In this document: in pieces, positions 17,816 through 27,010 of the stretch
Numbering within the stretch: position 1 is the first letter of the stretch
Layout of the letters: every line of letters begins with the position of its first letter
NCBI GenBank assembly: GCA_003170475.1
Contig: PMZI01000026.1
Coordinates: forward strand, 189,173 to 253,172
DNA from: Ignavibacteriota bacterium
GTDB taxonomy: Bacteria > Bacteroidota > Ignavibacteria > UBA10030
Direction of reading: 5' to 3'
Length of the DNA: 64,000 nucleotides
Notes under the pieces: model-generated
What the model saw: the letters and a program-made list of their open reading frames with translations, nothing else
Told to the model about the DNA's origin: nothing
Database searches by the model: none
Program-made: the position numbers and the translations under genes

Positions 17816-17979
17816 CGAAGAATCCTTTCTCTGGAAGTGAAATGATGAGATAGCGACTGATGACAATGTCTGCATCAAGGTACGATTTTTTCCCGAAAAC
17901 TGAAACAGATGGTGAATTTCCTGGGAAACACCTTGCCATCGGCGTTGACTCTCACGGTCCGCAGACATCTTGTTCAGGC

Positions 17980-18008
17980 TTGACAACGATGCCGCAAATT
18001 GCTATACT
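17980..18008 (+). promoter_or_regulatory. Sigma-70 promoter of the Trp leader / trpB2 unit
   Basis: TTGACA (17980-17985) and TATACT (18003-18008) with a 17-base spacer, matching the -35 fully and the -10 at five of six. The expected transcript start is near 18015, only a few bases before the leader peptide ATG at 18018. Confidence 0.8.
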
Positions 18009-18017
18009 ATCGGTAGA

Positions 18018-18098
18018 ATGAATCCGGACAGATCATATCTCAATCAGCAGTGGGCTTGGCGGTGGCCTTGGCGTCAGTTCGCGTTTCGGATACCGTAG
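18018..18098 (+). CDS. trpL: Trp-rich leader peptide (attenuator)
   Basis: A 26-codon frame reading [20 protein letters not shown] then FAFRIP and TAG. Four of seven consecutive codons (18051-18071) are TGG, the signature of a ribosome-sensing Trp attenuator. No Shine-Dalgarno is seen, and the predicted transcript start leaves almost no 5' leader, so translation may begin in a leaderless way. The stop at 18096-18098 places a terminating ribosome over the antiterminator strand at 18078-18095. It is too short to be found by ordinary gene calling. Confidence 0.85.
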   Translation: MNPDRSYLNQQWAWRWPWRQFAFRIP

Positions 18099-18138
18099 CC
18101 TAGTCTTCGATTGTCTTTTCAAACGGTGGAAACGCGAA
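18078..18138 (+). promoter_or_regulatory. Antiterminator pairing of the Trp attenuator
   Basis: TTCGCGTTTC (18078-18087) plus ACCG (18092-18095) can pair with CGGT (18124-18127) plus GAAACGCGAA (18129-18138). The second strand overlaps the 5' arm of the terminator stem, so the two structures exclude each other. A ribosome stalled on the Trp codons leaves this pairing free to form. Confidence 0.75.
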
Positions 18139-18163
18139 ATGGAGCGTTCCACCGTTTCTTTTT
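18121..18163 (+). terminator. Intrinsic terminator of the Trp attenuator
   Basis: AAACGGTGGAAACGC (18121-18135) pairs with GCGTTCCACCGTTT (18144-18157) with a single bulge and is followed by CTTTTT. It lies 80 bases before the trpB2 start and would end transcription when charged tRNA-Trp is plentiful. Confidence 0.85.
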
Positions 18164-18243
18164 GTACCCTTCCCATTGTTCGGCGGAACCTCCTGTCATC
18201 GTTTCCTAAAATTCATTCACTCTTCATTGATGGAGGTTCTACG

Positions 18244-19554
18244 ATGCAACGCAAAATCACACTCGAAGAGCACGAGATCCCGACGGCGTACTACAATATT
18301 CTCGCCGACCTACCCAAACCGCTCGATCCTCCCCTGCATCCGGGAACGAAACAGCCTATCGGTCCTCAGGATCTTGCCGCCATTTTTCCCATGGAGTTGA
18401 TCAAGCAAGAGGTCAGCACAGAACGATTCATCGAAATCCCGGACGAGGTCCGGAACGCCTATGCCATGTTTCGGCCGACTCCGCTGTTTCGGGCGATCGA
18501 ACTGGAGCGGGCACTCGATACTCCAGCCCAAATATATTACAAATACGAAGGGGTAAGTCCCGCCGGCAGCCACAAGCTCAATACTGCGCTCCCGCAGGCT
18601 TTCTACAACAAGCAGGCTGGTATCAAGCGACTTGCGACTGAGACAGGAGCAGGACAGTGGGGGAGTTCGCTGAGCTATGCCTGCAATTTTTTTGGTCTTG
18701 CGTGCAAGGTCTACATGGTGCGTGTCAGCTACGACCAGAAGCCGTATCGGCGATCGATGATCCGAACGTGGGGGGGAGAGGTTGTAGCAAGTCCCAGTAC
18801 CGACACAGCATCCGGACGGGCGGTTCTGCAACGCGACAGGAACTCCACGGGAAGCCTGGGTATCGCCATCAGCGAAGCGGTTGAAGATGCGGCGGGAAGA
18901 GAAGACACGAACTACTCGCTCGGAAGCGTTCTGAACCACGTGCTTCTGCATCAGACCATCATCGGTCTGGAGGCGAAACAGCAACTCGCGAAAGCGGGAG
19001 TTTACCCTGATGTTGTGATCGGTTGTGTCGGAGGGGGATCAAATTTCGGAGGCATCGCACTTCCGTTCATCAAAGACAAGATCGATGGAAAACCGATCCG
19101 TGCGATTGCTGTCGAGCCGGCGTCCTGTCCTTCATTGACCAAAGGCGAATTCCGCTATGACTTCGGCGACCTTGCAGGCCTGACTCCACTTCTTCCCATG
19201 TACACTCTCGGCCATGATTTCGTTCCGCCATCGATTCATGCGGGTGGATTGCGCTATCATGGAATGGCGCCGATCATCAGTCGCTTGTATTTGGATCGAT
19301 TGATTGAAGCGCTGGCATACGAGCAGGAAGAGGTGTTTGAGGCGGCAGTTCTCTTTGCACGGACAGAAGGCATTATCCCTGCTCCGGAATCGGCTCATGC
19401 GATCAAAGCCGCACTTCAGGAAGCTCAGCAGGCAAAGGTCGAAGGAAAGAAGAAGGTGATCCTTTTCAACTTGAGCGGACACGGACACTTTGACATGAGC
19501 GCCTACGATGCGTTTTTCTCCGGAGCTCTCAGCGGGTCAAAGATGGTGGCTTGA
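18244..19554 (+). CDS. trpB: Tryptophan synthase beta chain, TrpB2 type
   Basis: 436 residues from ATG 18244 with GGAGG ten bases upstream; the upstream in-frame ATG at 18139 lies inside the attenuator stem and is rejected. The fold type II PLP enzyme shows the lysine site [11 protein letters not shown] (Lys111), [12 protein letters not shown] and the phosphate loop [11 protein letters not shown]. The long N-terminal extension and FRPTPLFRA place it in the TrpB2 branch, which is often free of TrpA. TrpB2 joins serine and indole to tryptophan. No other trp gene is near, and the Trp attenuator in front shows that it serves tryptophan supply. Confidence 0.93.
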   Translation: MQRKITLEEHEIPTAYYNILADLPKPLDPPLHPGTKQPIGPQDLAAIFPMELIKQEVSTERFIEIPDEVRNAYAMFRPTPLFRAIELERALDTPAQIYYKYEGVSPAGSHKLNTALPQAFYNKQAGIKRLATETGAGQWGSSLSYACNFFGLACKVYMVRVSYDQKPYRRSMIRTWGGEVVASPSTDTASGRAVLQRDRNSTGSLGIAISEAVEDAAGREDTNYSLGSVLNHVLLHQTIIGLEAKQQLAKAGVYPDVVIGCVGGGSNFGGIALPFIKDKIDGKPIRAIAVEPASCPSLTKGEFRYDFGDLAGLTPLLPMYTLGHDFVPPSIHAGGLRYHGMAPIISRLYLDRLIEALAYEQEEVFEAAVLFARTEGIIPAPESAHAIKAALQEAQQAKVEGKKKVILFNLSGHGHFDMSAYDAFFSGALSGSKMVA

Positions 19555-19575
19555 AACAGGATTCATGAGAACGAA

Positions 19576-19618
19576 GAAGCGCGGGACCCTTCGCAGTGGA
19601 AGGTCCCGCGCTTCCTTC
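19576..19618 (+). terminator. Terminator after trpB2
   Basis: GAAGCGCGGGACC (19576-19588) is the exact reverse complement of GGTCCCGCGCTTC (19602-19614), with a 13-base loop, followed by CTTCAT. Confidence 0.75.
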
Positions 19619-19707
19619 ATCTTTAAGTTGCAAGAGGATCGTTGAACGAGTACCTTCTTCAGGAACCCTCCCGAAACAGCCCACCGTGGTCACAAGGAGA
19701 AACCTTC

Positions 19708-20862
19708 ATGAACCGAATGATCCGAATCCTCTGCTTCCTCATCCTCGGAGGTCTCATGGCGACCGATGCGATTGCACAGGGGAGTTCTTTCAACGGTTTG
19801 CATATGAGTTTGGGGAATCTCTCGCTACTTTCGAAAGCCAAGACTCGATCGATTTCTGCTGAGAACTTCAGAGGGGAAAGAGGGAAAGGGGGGATGGCGA
19901 CGAGTGGCACAGGCGAAAAAGCCGGCAGGGAACTGGGGCAGGGGTGGAAATTATCCCCCTCCGTCAAAATAGAAAAGAAGACGATCTTCACGATGGCCGA
20001 AATTGATGGGCCGGGTGCCATCCAACATATCTGGATGGCGCCTCTGGGGACCTGGCGTCAAATCATTATGCGGGTCTATTGGGATGACGAAAAGGAACCA
20101 TCGGTGGAAGTGCCGGTGGGAGATTTCTTTGGAAATGGCTGGGGGTCATTTGCCCAGATCTCTTCGCTCCCGGTTGCAGTGAACCCGGCAGGTGCGTTCA
20201 ACTGCTACTGGGAAATGCCATTCAGAAAGTCGTGCAAGTTCACAATGGAGAACATCGGCGAAAGCGACGTGACGCTGTATTATCAAGTCGCCTACACGCT
20301 CACAGACGTTCCTTCAGACATCGGGTATTTTCATGCTCAGTTTCGGCGCGTCAATCCGCTTCCTTTCAAATCCGTGTATACCATCCTCGATGGTGTGAAA
20401 GGATGGGGCCACTATGTAGGGACCTATGTCGCGTGGGGAATGAACAATGGAGGTTGGTGGGGAGAAGGCGAGATCAAGTTCTTCCTTGACGGAGACGACA
20501 AGTTTCCGACGATCTGTGGGACCGGCACTGAAGACTATTTCTGCGGATCATACGGTTTTGAAAATCCTGTCACCCACCAATATCAGGAATTTGCTTCGCC
20601 TTATGCAGGGTTGGCGCAAGTGATTCGACCTGATGGAGTCTATCGTTCACAAGAACGGGTTGGCCTTTATCGGTGGCACGTCATGGATCCTGTCAGATTC
20701 GAGAGAGATTTGAAGGTGACGATCCAGGCACTGGGCTGGCGATCAGAGGGGCGATATCTCCCACTTCAGGATGACATAGCTTCGGTAGCGTACTGGTACC
20801 AAACTGAACCGCATGCAACATTTCCGAAACTTCCCGACAGAGACTATCTCGAAATTCAATAG
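19708..20862 (+). CDS. GH172 (DUF2961) family protein, copy 1
   Basis: 384 residues from ATG 19708, preceded by AAGGAGA. A signal peptide (MIRILCFLILGGLMATDAIAQ) is followed by a single DUF2961/GH172 double jelly-roll domain: GPGAIQHIWMAP, VPVGDFFGNGWG, CYWEMPF, YYQVAYTL, FLDGDDKFPTICGTGTEDYF. The GTGTEDYF segment holds a Glu conserved in the family. Characterised GH172 enzymes act on fructofuranose or arabinofuranose linkages, so an exported furanosidase is plausible, but the substrate is unknown. The next gene is a full-length tandem copy. Confidence 0.85.
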   Translation: MNRMIRILCFLILGGLMATDAIAQGSSFNGLHMSLGNLSLLSKAKTRSISAENFRGERGKGGMATSGTGEKAGRELGQGWKLSPSVKIEKKTIFTMAEIDGPGAIQHIWMAPLGTWRQIIMRVYWDDEKEPSVEVPVGDFFGNGWGSFAQISSLPVAVNPAGAFNCYWEMPFRKSCKFTMENIGESDVTLYYQVAYTLTDVPSDIGYFHAQFRRVNPLPFKSVYTILDGVKGWGHYVGTYVAWGMNNGGWWGEGEIKFFLDGDDKFPTICGTGTEDYFCGSYGFENPVTHQYQEFASPYAGLAQVIRPDGVYRSQERVGLYRWHVMDPVRFERDLKVTIQALGWRSEGRYLPLQDDIASVAYWYQTEPHATFPKLPDRDYLEIQ

Positions 20863-21077
20863 AAGGAATCGCCGAGGTTTGTATGGATCTCTCTTGATTC
20901 CTTCATGATTCATCGGATGAAACATGGATGTGTGGGTGTGGATCATGACACCCTGGGTCGATCTTGTTGGACAGTTGAGTGCGTCTTTTGCGACCGGGTT
21001 GCAAGTGTACCATTGAACGAGTACCTTCGATCTGCATCCTTCCTGAAACAGTCCACCATGGTTACGAGGAGGAACAC

Positions 21078-22232
21078 ATGAACCGTATGATTCGATTTCT
21101 CTGCTTCCTCATCATAGGAGGTTTTATGGCGACCGAGGCATTCGCTCAAGGGAGCTCTTTCAATGGTTTGCATATGGGACTGGGCAATCTCTCAAGGCTC
21201 TCGAAAGCCAAGACCCGATCGATCTCCGCGGAGAACTACACAGGGGAGCAGGGGAAAGCGGGGATGGCGACGACCGGCACGGGGGAAAAAGCCGGCAGGG
21301 AACTGGGTCAGGGGTGGAAGATATCCCCCTCCGTCAAGATAGAAAAAAAGACGGTCTTCACGATGGCTGAAGTCGAAGGGCCGGGCGCCATCCAGCATAT
21401 CTGGATGACTCCGACGGGAAATTGGCGCTACACTATCATGCGCATTTATTGGGATGGAGAGAAAGATCCGTCTGTGGAAGTGCCTGTGGGTGACTTCTTC
21501 GCCAATGGTTGGGGAACGTTTGCCCCGATTTCCTCGCTCCCGGTTGCTGTGAACCCGGGAAGCGCTTTCAACTGCTATTGGGAAATGCCATTCAGAAAGT
21601 CGTGCAAGATCACGATGGAGAACATCGGCGAAAGCGACATGACGCTGTACTATCAAGTCGACTACACGCTTACAGACGTCCCTGCAGACATTGGGTATTT
21701 TCATGCTCAGTTTCGTCGCGTCAATCCGCTCCCCTTTAAATCCGTGTACACCATCCTCGATGGCGTGAAAGGTTGGGGGCACTACGTCGGCACCTACCTC
21801 GCGTGGGGAGTGAACAATGGAGGCTGGTGGGGAGAAGGGGAGATTAAATTCTTTCTCGATGGTGACGACAAGTTCCCAACAATCTGCGGGACCGGCACCG
21901 AGGACTATTTCTGCGGATCATACGATTTTGAAAATCCGATCACTCATCAGTATCAGGAATTCAACTCGCCTTATACGGGATTGGCACAGGTCATCCGACC
22001 CGACGGACTCTATCGATCGCAGCAGCGGTTTGGTCTCTATCGCTGGCATATCATGGATCCCATCCGATTTGACAAGGATCTGAAAGTGACGATTCAGGCC
22101 TTGGGCTGGCGATCAGAGGGTCGATATCTGCCACTTCAGGATGATATGGCTTCGGTAGCGTACTGGTACCAGATGGAGCCGCATGCTCCATTTCCGAAAC
22201 TTCCCGACAAAGACTATCTCGAAATTCAATAG
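21078..22232 (+). CDS. GH172 (DUF2961) family protein, copy 2
   Basis: 384 residues, the same length as copy 1 and colinear with it without gaps; most differences are scattered single substitutions. It begins after GAGGAGGA with the same signal peptide pattern (MIRFLCFLIIGGFMATEAFAQ) and keeps GTGTEDYF. The duplication also includes about 60 bases upstream (GAACGAGTACCTTC, then a similar Shine-Dalgarno block), so it was a DNA-level tandem copy. Copies differ in the YGFE/YDFE and TSGTGE/TTGTGE neighbourhoods, so modest divergence in specificity is possible. Confidence 0.85.
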   Translation: MNRMIRFLCFLIIGGFMATEAFAQGSSFNGLHMGLGNLSRLSKAKTRSISAENYTGEQGKAGMATTGTGEKAGRELGQGWKISPSVKIEKKTVFTMAEVEGPGAIQHIWMTPTGNWRYTIMRIYWDGEKDPSVEVPVGDFFANGWGTFAPISSLPVAVNPGSAFNCYWEMPFRKSCKITMENIGESDMTLYYQVDYTLTDVPADIGYFHAQFRRVNPLPFKSVYTILDGVKGWGHYVGTYLAWGVNNGGWWGEGEIKFFLDGDDKFPTICGTGTEDYFCGSYDFENPITHQYQEFNSPYTGLAQVIRPDGLYRSQQRFGLYRWHIMDPIRFDKDLKVTIQALGWRSEGRYLPLQDDMASVAYWYQMEPHAPFPKLPDKDYLEIQ

Positions 22233-22252
22233 CAGTCATTGCAGAGGTTGAT

Positions 22253-22711
22253 ATGGATCTCGCTCAACTCCTTCATGATTCGTCTGATGATATTCTCGCG
22301 ACCGCGAACCTTGCCGTCGAGCGCACACATCTCAAGAACTACATTCGCGATGGAAAAGAACACACCCATCAGCGGTTGAAAGCGCTCTTTGTGCTGACAA
22401 CAAGAGCGGTCAAGGAGCGAAACCTTGGCCCGATGATTGCCCACGCCGAAACAATCGCACGTGAGCGGTTTGCTGCCGGTTACGATCTCGCCGAGGTTCA
22501 GACTGCTTTCAACGTTCTTGAGGAAGCAATGTGGACGCGAATTGTGCAAAGTGTGCCGCCGAGCGAATACAGCCAAGCCTTAGGGCTGGTCAGCACAGTC
22601 CTCGGGGCAGGAAAAGACGCGTTGGCGAGGACATACGTCACCCTCGCGAGCAAGTCCCACGCCGGATCATTGAACCTTCATTCACTGTTCGCAGGCTCAG
22701 AAGGAGTTTGA
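22253..22711 (+). CDS. RsbRD N-terminal-like helical domain protein
   Basis: 152 residues, all helical, with no membrane segment. The pattern LLHDSSDDILATANLAVER, then LFVLTTRAVKERNLG and ERFAAGYDLAEVQTAFNVLEEA resembles the RsbRD/PucR-associated sensor domain (PF14361-like), in which the FxxGYxLxEVxxxFxxLxxA stretch is the best kept part. Such domains usually precede STAS or kinase modules; here it stands alone, so it may be a dedicated partner protein. It follows the GH172 gene by 20 bases. Function unknown. Confidence 0.6.
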   Translation: MDLAQLLHDSSDDILATANLAVERTHLKNYIRDGKEHTHQRLKALFVLTTRAVKERNLGPMIAHAETIARERFAAGYDLAEVQTAFNVLEEAMWTRIVQSVPPSEYSQALGLVSTVLGAGKDALARTYVTLASKSHAGSLNLHSLFAGSEGV

Positions 22712-22755
22712 AAGAACAATCGATCTCATCCAACCGCAATCAGGAATAGTGCAGC

Positions 22756-23646
22756 ATGCCATTCATCGGTGAGCTCTGCGGATTGTTGACAGCCGTGTGC
22801 TGGTCTGGGAGCTCACTTGCATTTTCCGCGGCAACGTTGAGAGTGGGCCCGATCCGGCTGAACGTCACCCGCCTGATCTTCGCGGCAGTCCTGCTTTTTG
22901 TTGCGGTTGTCATCACCGGCGGCGACATCCACCTCTCCTCATCCCAGTTTTGGAATCTCGTCGTCAGCGGCCTCATCGGTTTGGTCATCGGCGATACCTT
23001 CCTTTTCAAATCCTACGAAATCATCGGTGCTCGCATGGGCATGCTGATCATGTCGGTCGCACCGGCGATCAGTGCCTTCCTTGCCTACATGCTTCTCGGC
23101 GAGATCCTGAGTTGGATCGCAGCGCTCGGAATGGTTGTGACTCTTCTTGGGATTGCCCTCGTGGTGCTCGAACGTCGTGAGACAACTACGGAAACTAAAA
23201 GCATGCATGTGCAGGGAATTGTGTTCGGTTTCCTCGCAGCAGCCGGGCAGGGAGCCGCGCTGGTGATGGCGAAGATGGCGTTCAACGAAGGTCCCATCAA
23301 TGGCTTTGTGGCCACTCTCGTCCGTATTGTGTCGTCCACGATAGTGATTTGGCCTCTTGCCTGGCTTGCGGGGAAGTTCGACAACGCTCTCGCGATTTAC
23401 AGGAAAGACAGAAAGGCGTTGTTGCTGACATTACTGGGAGCGTTCCTCGGTCCCTTTCTCGGTATCACCCTGAGTCTCGTTTCTGTTGCCAACACGACTG
23501 TTGGAATCGCTGCCACGCTGATGGCAACGGTCCCAATTCTCATGTTGCCTCTGGTGAAATACATTCAGAAAGATCATATCTCTTGGCGGGCAGTTCTCGG
23601 GGCCGCCATCGCGGTCGCAGGTGTCGCTATCCTGTTCGCACGATAG
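22756..23646 (+). CDS. EamA/DMT-family transporter
   Basis: 296 residues with about ten hydrophobic segments arranged as two EamA repeats (residues 3-140 and 155-293). Each repeat starts with a GxxxAxxW/GFLAAAGQG-type helix and ends in the LGEILSWIAALGMVVTLLGIALVV / WRAVLGAAIAVAGVAILFA pattern. It is a cytoplasmic-membrane drug/metabolite transporter, probably an exporter of amino acids or small metabolites; the family does not allow a finer call. It is followed after 64 bases by a peptidase gene. Confidence 0.88.
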   Translation: MPFIGELCGLLTAVCWSGSSLAFSAATLRVGPIRLNVTRLIFAAVLLFVAVVITGGDIHLSSSQFWNLVVSGLIGLVIGDTFLFKSYEIIGARMGMLIMSVAPAISAFLAYMLLGEILSWIAALGMVVTLLGIALVVLERRETTTETKSMHVQGIVFGFLAAAGQGAALVMAKMAFNEGPINGFVATLVRIVSSTIVIWPLAWLAGKFDNALAIYRKDRKALLLTLLGAFLGPFLGITLSLVSVANTTVGIAATLMATVPILMLPLVKYIQKDHISWRAVLGAAIAVAGVAILFAR

Positions 23647-23710
23647 CGCCCTCATCCCGTTCCATGAATTGTGTGCGTTCTTCACATCAACCTTATGAAA
23701 GCAAAGAATC

Positions 23711-25231
23711 ATGACACCGTCCCCACAATCGAAAAGAATCCTCTTCGCTGCAGTCTGTCTCGCACTTATTGTCGTCGGTTCTCCGGCGCAGAAGAAGACG
23801 ACCTATCCAGAAGACAAACTTCGTCAGGAGGAACTGGCAGCGCACCTTCGATTCATTGCTTCCGACAAGCTGTTGGGGAGAATGACGGGCACGCCCGGGT
23901 GCGATGAAGCAGCCCGATACATTGCAGCAGAATTCAAGAAATCCGGTCTGAGCACCTTTCAATCTGCGGAGGGATACTTCCAACGCGTACCCATGGTGCG
24001 AAGAACACCGCCGGGGAATGGTACTGTCGTTCTGAGGGGAGATTCACTGAATCAGCCGGACAAAATGATTCTGAGAAGCGGTGGGCCTTTGAAGTGGAGC
24101 GGGCGTTTTGAATATGTTGAATATGGAATGGTTGATGGCGAAAAAGGGATCGACGACTACAAGGGGATAGACGTCAGAGGAAAGGTTGTGCTGGCGCGAT
24201 TCGGGGAACAGGGGGAGACCAACCTCCGTCGATCACTTGTCACGATCGCCGAAGTGAAACGGCGTGCAGCGCAGGCTCGTGGTGCAGTCGCTCTTGTTGA
24301 ACTCTACCAGGGACAGCGCGACTGGAAATCTATCGCTTCGTACCTAATCAGGCCGGGATTTGAGACAGGTCCTGTCAGCGGAATGTTCTCTCATTTTCTT
24401 GTCGAGGATACCTCGATGAGCTTTCTTCTAAAAATCCAAACGAAGCCGAGCGGAGAAATTGCGCTTCAGACTGATGGATTCCGGCTCGAGGAGATCCCTG
24501 CTCGCAATGTCATAGGGTTCTTCCGCGGTTCGGATCCCAGGCTCCGTGACGAATATGTTCTGCTGACGGCTCACTACGATCACATTGGCGTGGGCAAGCC
24601 GGAAGGAGCTTCGTTGGATTCGATCTACAATGGTGCAAGGGACAATGGCATGGGGACCGTGGCCTTGATCGCCGCCGCTAAATCGTTTTCAAAAGCTTCC
24701 CCGAAACGGTCTGTCATCATCGCGGCTGTCACCGGTGAAGAGGTCGGACTGATTGGAAGCAAGTATCTCGCTGCTGAATCACCCGTACCCATGGGTAAAA
24801 TCGTGTTTGATTTAAACATCGATGGCGCGGGATATGACGACACGACGATCGTCACTGTGGTGGGTCTCGACAGAACCAACTCCGAACCCGCAATCAAGGC
24901 GGGGACCGAACGATATGGTCTGACGGTGATGGCCGAGCCCGACGCACTCAAGGGTCTCTTTAATGCTTCGGACAACCTTTCCTTTGCCAACGAGGGTGTT
25001 CCTGCTCCGACATTCAGCGAAGGCTTCCACGCGTTCGGACCTGAAATTACGAAATACTATCATCGTGCCGCTGATCAGGCAGACGAGAACTTCAACTTCT
25101 CGTATCTCCTTAAGTTCTGCAAAGCATTTGTGCATTCGGCTCGCATGATTGGTGATCTGCCCGTTGCCCCTTTCTGGAAACCGGGTGATCCATTCGAACA
25201 GGCGGGTAAGAAACTCTATCAGAAGAACTGA
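23711..25231 (+). CDS. M28-family metallopeptidase, exported
   Basis: 506 residues with an N-terminal signal peptide (RILFAAVCLALIVVGSPAQ). A protease-associated (PA) domain lies around residues 120-260 and the M28 catalytic domain from about 270. Zinc ligands and the catalytic Glu can be read: His and Asp in TAHYDHIG and NGARDNGMG, Glu-Glu in TGEEVGLIGS, Asp in NIDGAGYDD and a terminal His in KYYHRAADQ. M28 enzymes are aminopeptidases that trim exported or periplasmic peptides. The M1 aminopeptidase gene 13 bases downstream suggests a two-gene peptide-use operon. Confidence 0.9.
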   Translation: MTPSPQSKRILFAAVCLALIVVGSPAQKKTTYPEDKLRQEELAAHLRFIASDKLLGRMTGTPGCDEAARYIAAEFKKSGLSTFQSAEGYFQRVPMVRRTPPGNGTVVLRGDSLNQPDKMILRSGGPLKWSGRFEYVEYGMVDGEKGIDDYKGIDVRGKVVLARFGEQGETNLRRSLVTIAEVKRRAAQARGAVALVELYQGQRDWKSIASYLIRPGFETGPVSGMFSHFLVEDTSMSFLLKIQTKPSGEIALQTDGFRLEEIPARNVIGFFRGSDPRLRDEYVLLTAHYDHIGVGKPEGASLDSIYNGARDNGMGTVALIAAAKSFSKASPKRSVIIAAVTGEEVGLIGSKYLAAESPVPMGKIVFDLNIDGAGYDDTTIVTVVGLDRTNSEPAIKAGTERYGLTVMAEPDALKGLFNASDNLSFANEGVPAPTFSEGFHAFGPEITKYYHRAADQADENFNFSYLLKFCKAFVHSARMIGDLPVAPFWKPGDPFEQAGKKLYQKN

Positions 25232-25244
25232 TGCTGGAGACTTG

Positions 25245-26894
25245 ATGCGAAGGGCTTTGCCTGTCCTCATATCGCTTTTGGCTTGTTTCGGTGGCGTCAA
25301 TGCTCAACAACGCACTCTCCACGCTGGCATTGATGTGCTGAATTACGAATTCACCATCCGGCTCCCCGAAGCCGGACGCATCATCGACGCTCACGCCGTG
25401 ATCACCGTACGTCGATCATCGTCTGCTGACAACCTCATTCTGGATCTCGTGGGCCTTCAGGTCGATACAGTGTGGGTGAACTCCAAACCTTCTGCTTTTC
25501 AAAAAGACAACACAACTCTCAGAGTTTCCCTCCACCCGAAAACACGGCAACCAGCTGACACCCTCCTTGTGAATATCCACTACTCAGGCGAAGTACGAGA
25601 CGGACTCATCATTCGAACGGACAGCAAAGGGCGGTGGTGTGCCTTCGGCGACAACTGGCCCGCGAGAGCGCGCTACTGGCTTCCGACTTTCGATGATCCG
25701 GCGGACAAAGCTTCGGTGACATGGAACATCATTGCGCCGACTGACCGAACAATCGTTGCGAATGGTGCGTTGATGGGAGAGAGAGTTCTGAACTCCGGAG
25801 ATGAGCATGCGAAGGGGAAGTGGAGGTTGACGACGTGGAGAATGTCGAAGCCGATCGCTCCGTACCTGATGGTGATTGCAGCGGCTCCGCTCGTTTCCTA
25901 TGACCTTGGCCTCACTGCATTGGGGCTCAGCGAATTCCCGCCGGGCGTCTCGCAATCCGTCTATGTTTTTCCGGAGCAGGCAGACTATCTTCCCGGTCCC
26001 TTTGAGCGTGCGGGTGAGATTGTCGAGTTCTTTTCGAAAACCATCGCGCCGTTCCCGTATGAAAAACTCGCACATCTGCAGAGTTCTACCCGATACGGTG
26101 GAATGGAAAACGCGAGCGCAATCTTCTATGCGGAAGATATTTTCCGGCGTCACATGATGACGTATGGTTTGATCGCACATGAGACGGCACATCAGTGGTT
26201 TGGGGATGCGGTAACGCCCCGAAGCTGGGGCCATGTGTGGCTTTCGGAAGGATTTGCGACATACTTTGAGAAACTGTGGGTCGAGAAAAGCGAAGGAGAA
26301 GCCGCGTTCAGGACCGGCATGAAGGAACTGCGCGACGAGGTGGTGAATGCGAGGGAAGTTCGCCAGAGACCCGTGATCGATACGCTTCAGACCGAGCTGA
26401 TGCAGCTTCTGAACACCAACAGTTATCAGAAGGGAGCATGGACGCTTCATATGCTCAGGTCAATGCTGGGCGACAGCCTGTTCTTCGGCGGTATCAGAGT
26501 GTACTACATGCGTCATCGTCATTCGAACGCCACCTCCGACGATCTCTGCGATGATCTTGGGGGATTTGCCCATACCAATCTGCAGTGGTTTTTCGACCAA
26601 TGGCTGCGTCGGCCCGGCTTTCCGGAAATTGCCGTGGGCTGGAAATACGATGCTCAATCACAAACAGTGATACTCGAGATCGACCAACATTCAGGCTTTG
26701 AGCCGTATCGATTTCCACTGAAGGTCGAAATTCAAACGACCGACGGAGGCAGCCAGACGATGCCTGTCAATGTTCCTGCCGAACGATCATATCGCGTTGT
26801 CTTCCCCCAAAAACTCAGATTCCCACCTAAGACCTTGCTCTTTGACCCTTCTATAGAATTACTTGCCACTGTTAAGTCTGCCCCCATGGATTAG
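25245..26894 (+). CDS. M1-family aminopeptidase, exported
   Basis: 549 residues from ATG 25245 with GGAG upstream and a signal peptide (RRALPVLISLLACFGGVNAQ). The zinc motif His312-Glu-x-x-His316 and the third ligand Glu335 (LSEGFATYFE) have the exact 18-residue spacing of M1 enzymes. The exopeptidase motif reads GGMENAS instead of GAMEN, a common variant. An N-terminal beta saddle domain precedes the catalytic domain; the helical C-terminal domain is short. It removes N-terminal residues from peptides, likely in the periplasm, together with the M28 enzyme. Confidence 0.92.
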   Translation: MRRALPVLISLLACFGGVNAQQRTLHAGIDVLNYEFTIRLPEAGRIIDAHAVITVRRSSSADNLILDLVGLQVDTVWVNSKPSAFQKDNTTLRVSLHPKTRQPADTLLVNIHYSGEVRDGLIIRTDSKGRWCAFGDNWPARARYWLPTFDDPADKASVTWNIIAPTDRTIVANGALMGERVLNSGDEHAKGKWRLTTWRMSKPIAPYLMVIAAAPLVSYDLGLTALGLSEFPPGVSQSVYVFPEQADYLPGPFERAGEIVEFFSKTIAPFPYEKLAHLQSSTRYGGMENASAIFYAEDIFRRHMMTYGLIAHETAHQWFGDAVTPRSWGHVWLSEGFATYFEKLWVEKSEGEAAFRTGMKELRDEVVNAREVRQRPVIDTLQTELMQLLNTNSYQKGAWTLHMLRSMLGDSLFFGGIRVYYMRHRHSNATSDDLCDDLGGFAHTNLQWFFDQWLRRPGFPEIAVGWKYDAQSQTVILEIDQHSGFEPYRFPLKVEIQTTDGGSQTMPVNVPAERSYRVVFPQKLRFPPKTLLFDPSIELLATVKSAPMD

Positions 26895-27010
26895 TGAAAC
26901 TGCTTGGTTCTGCTGCATTTTTTTTGGCCATCTGTTTGAATCCTCCACTCAAATCATGCATCTCATTTGTGAGCAAATGATGAACACAACCCAAAACAGT
27001 GGAGCAGAAA

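Noticed and set aside
18139-18243. Longer start for trpB2
   Set aside because: ATG 18139 lies within the loop and 3' arm of the attenuator terminator; the GGAGG-preceded ATG at 18244 gives the normal TrpB2 N terminus.
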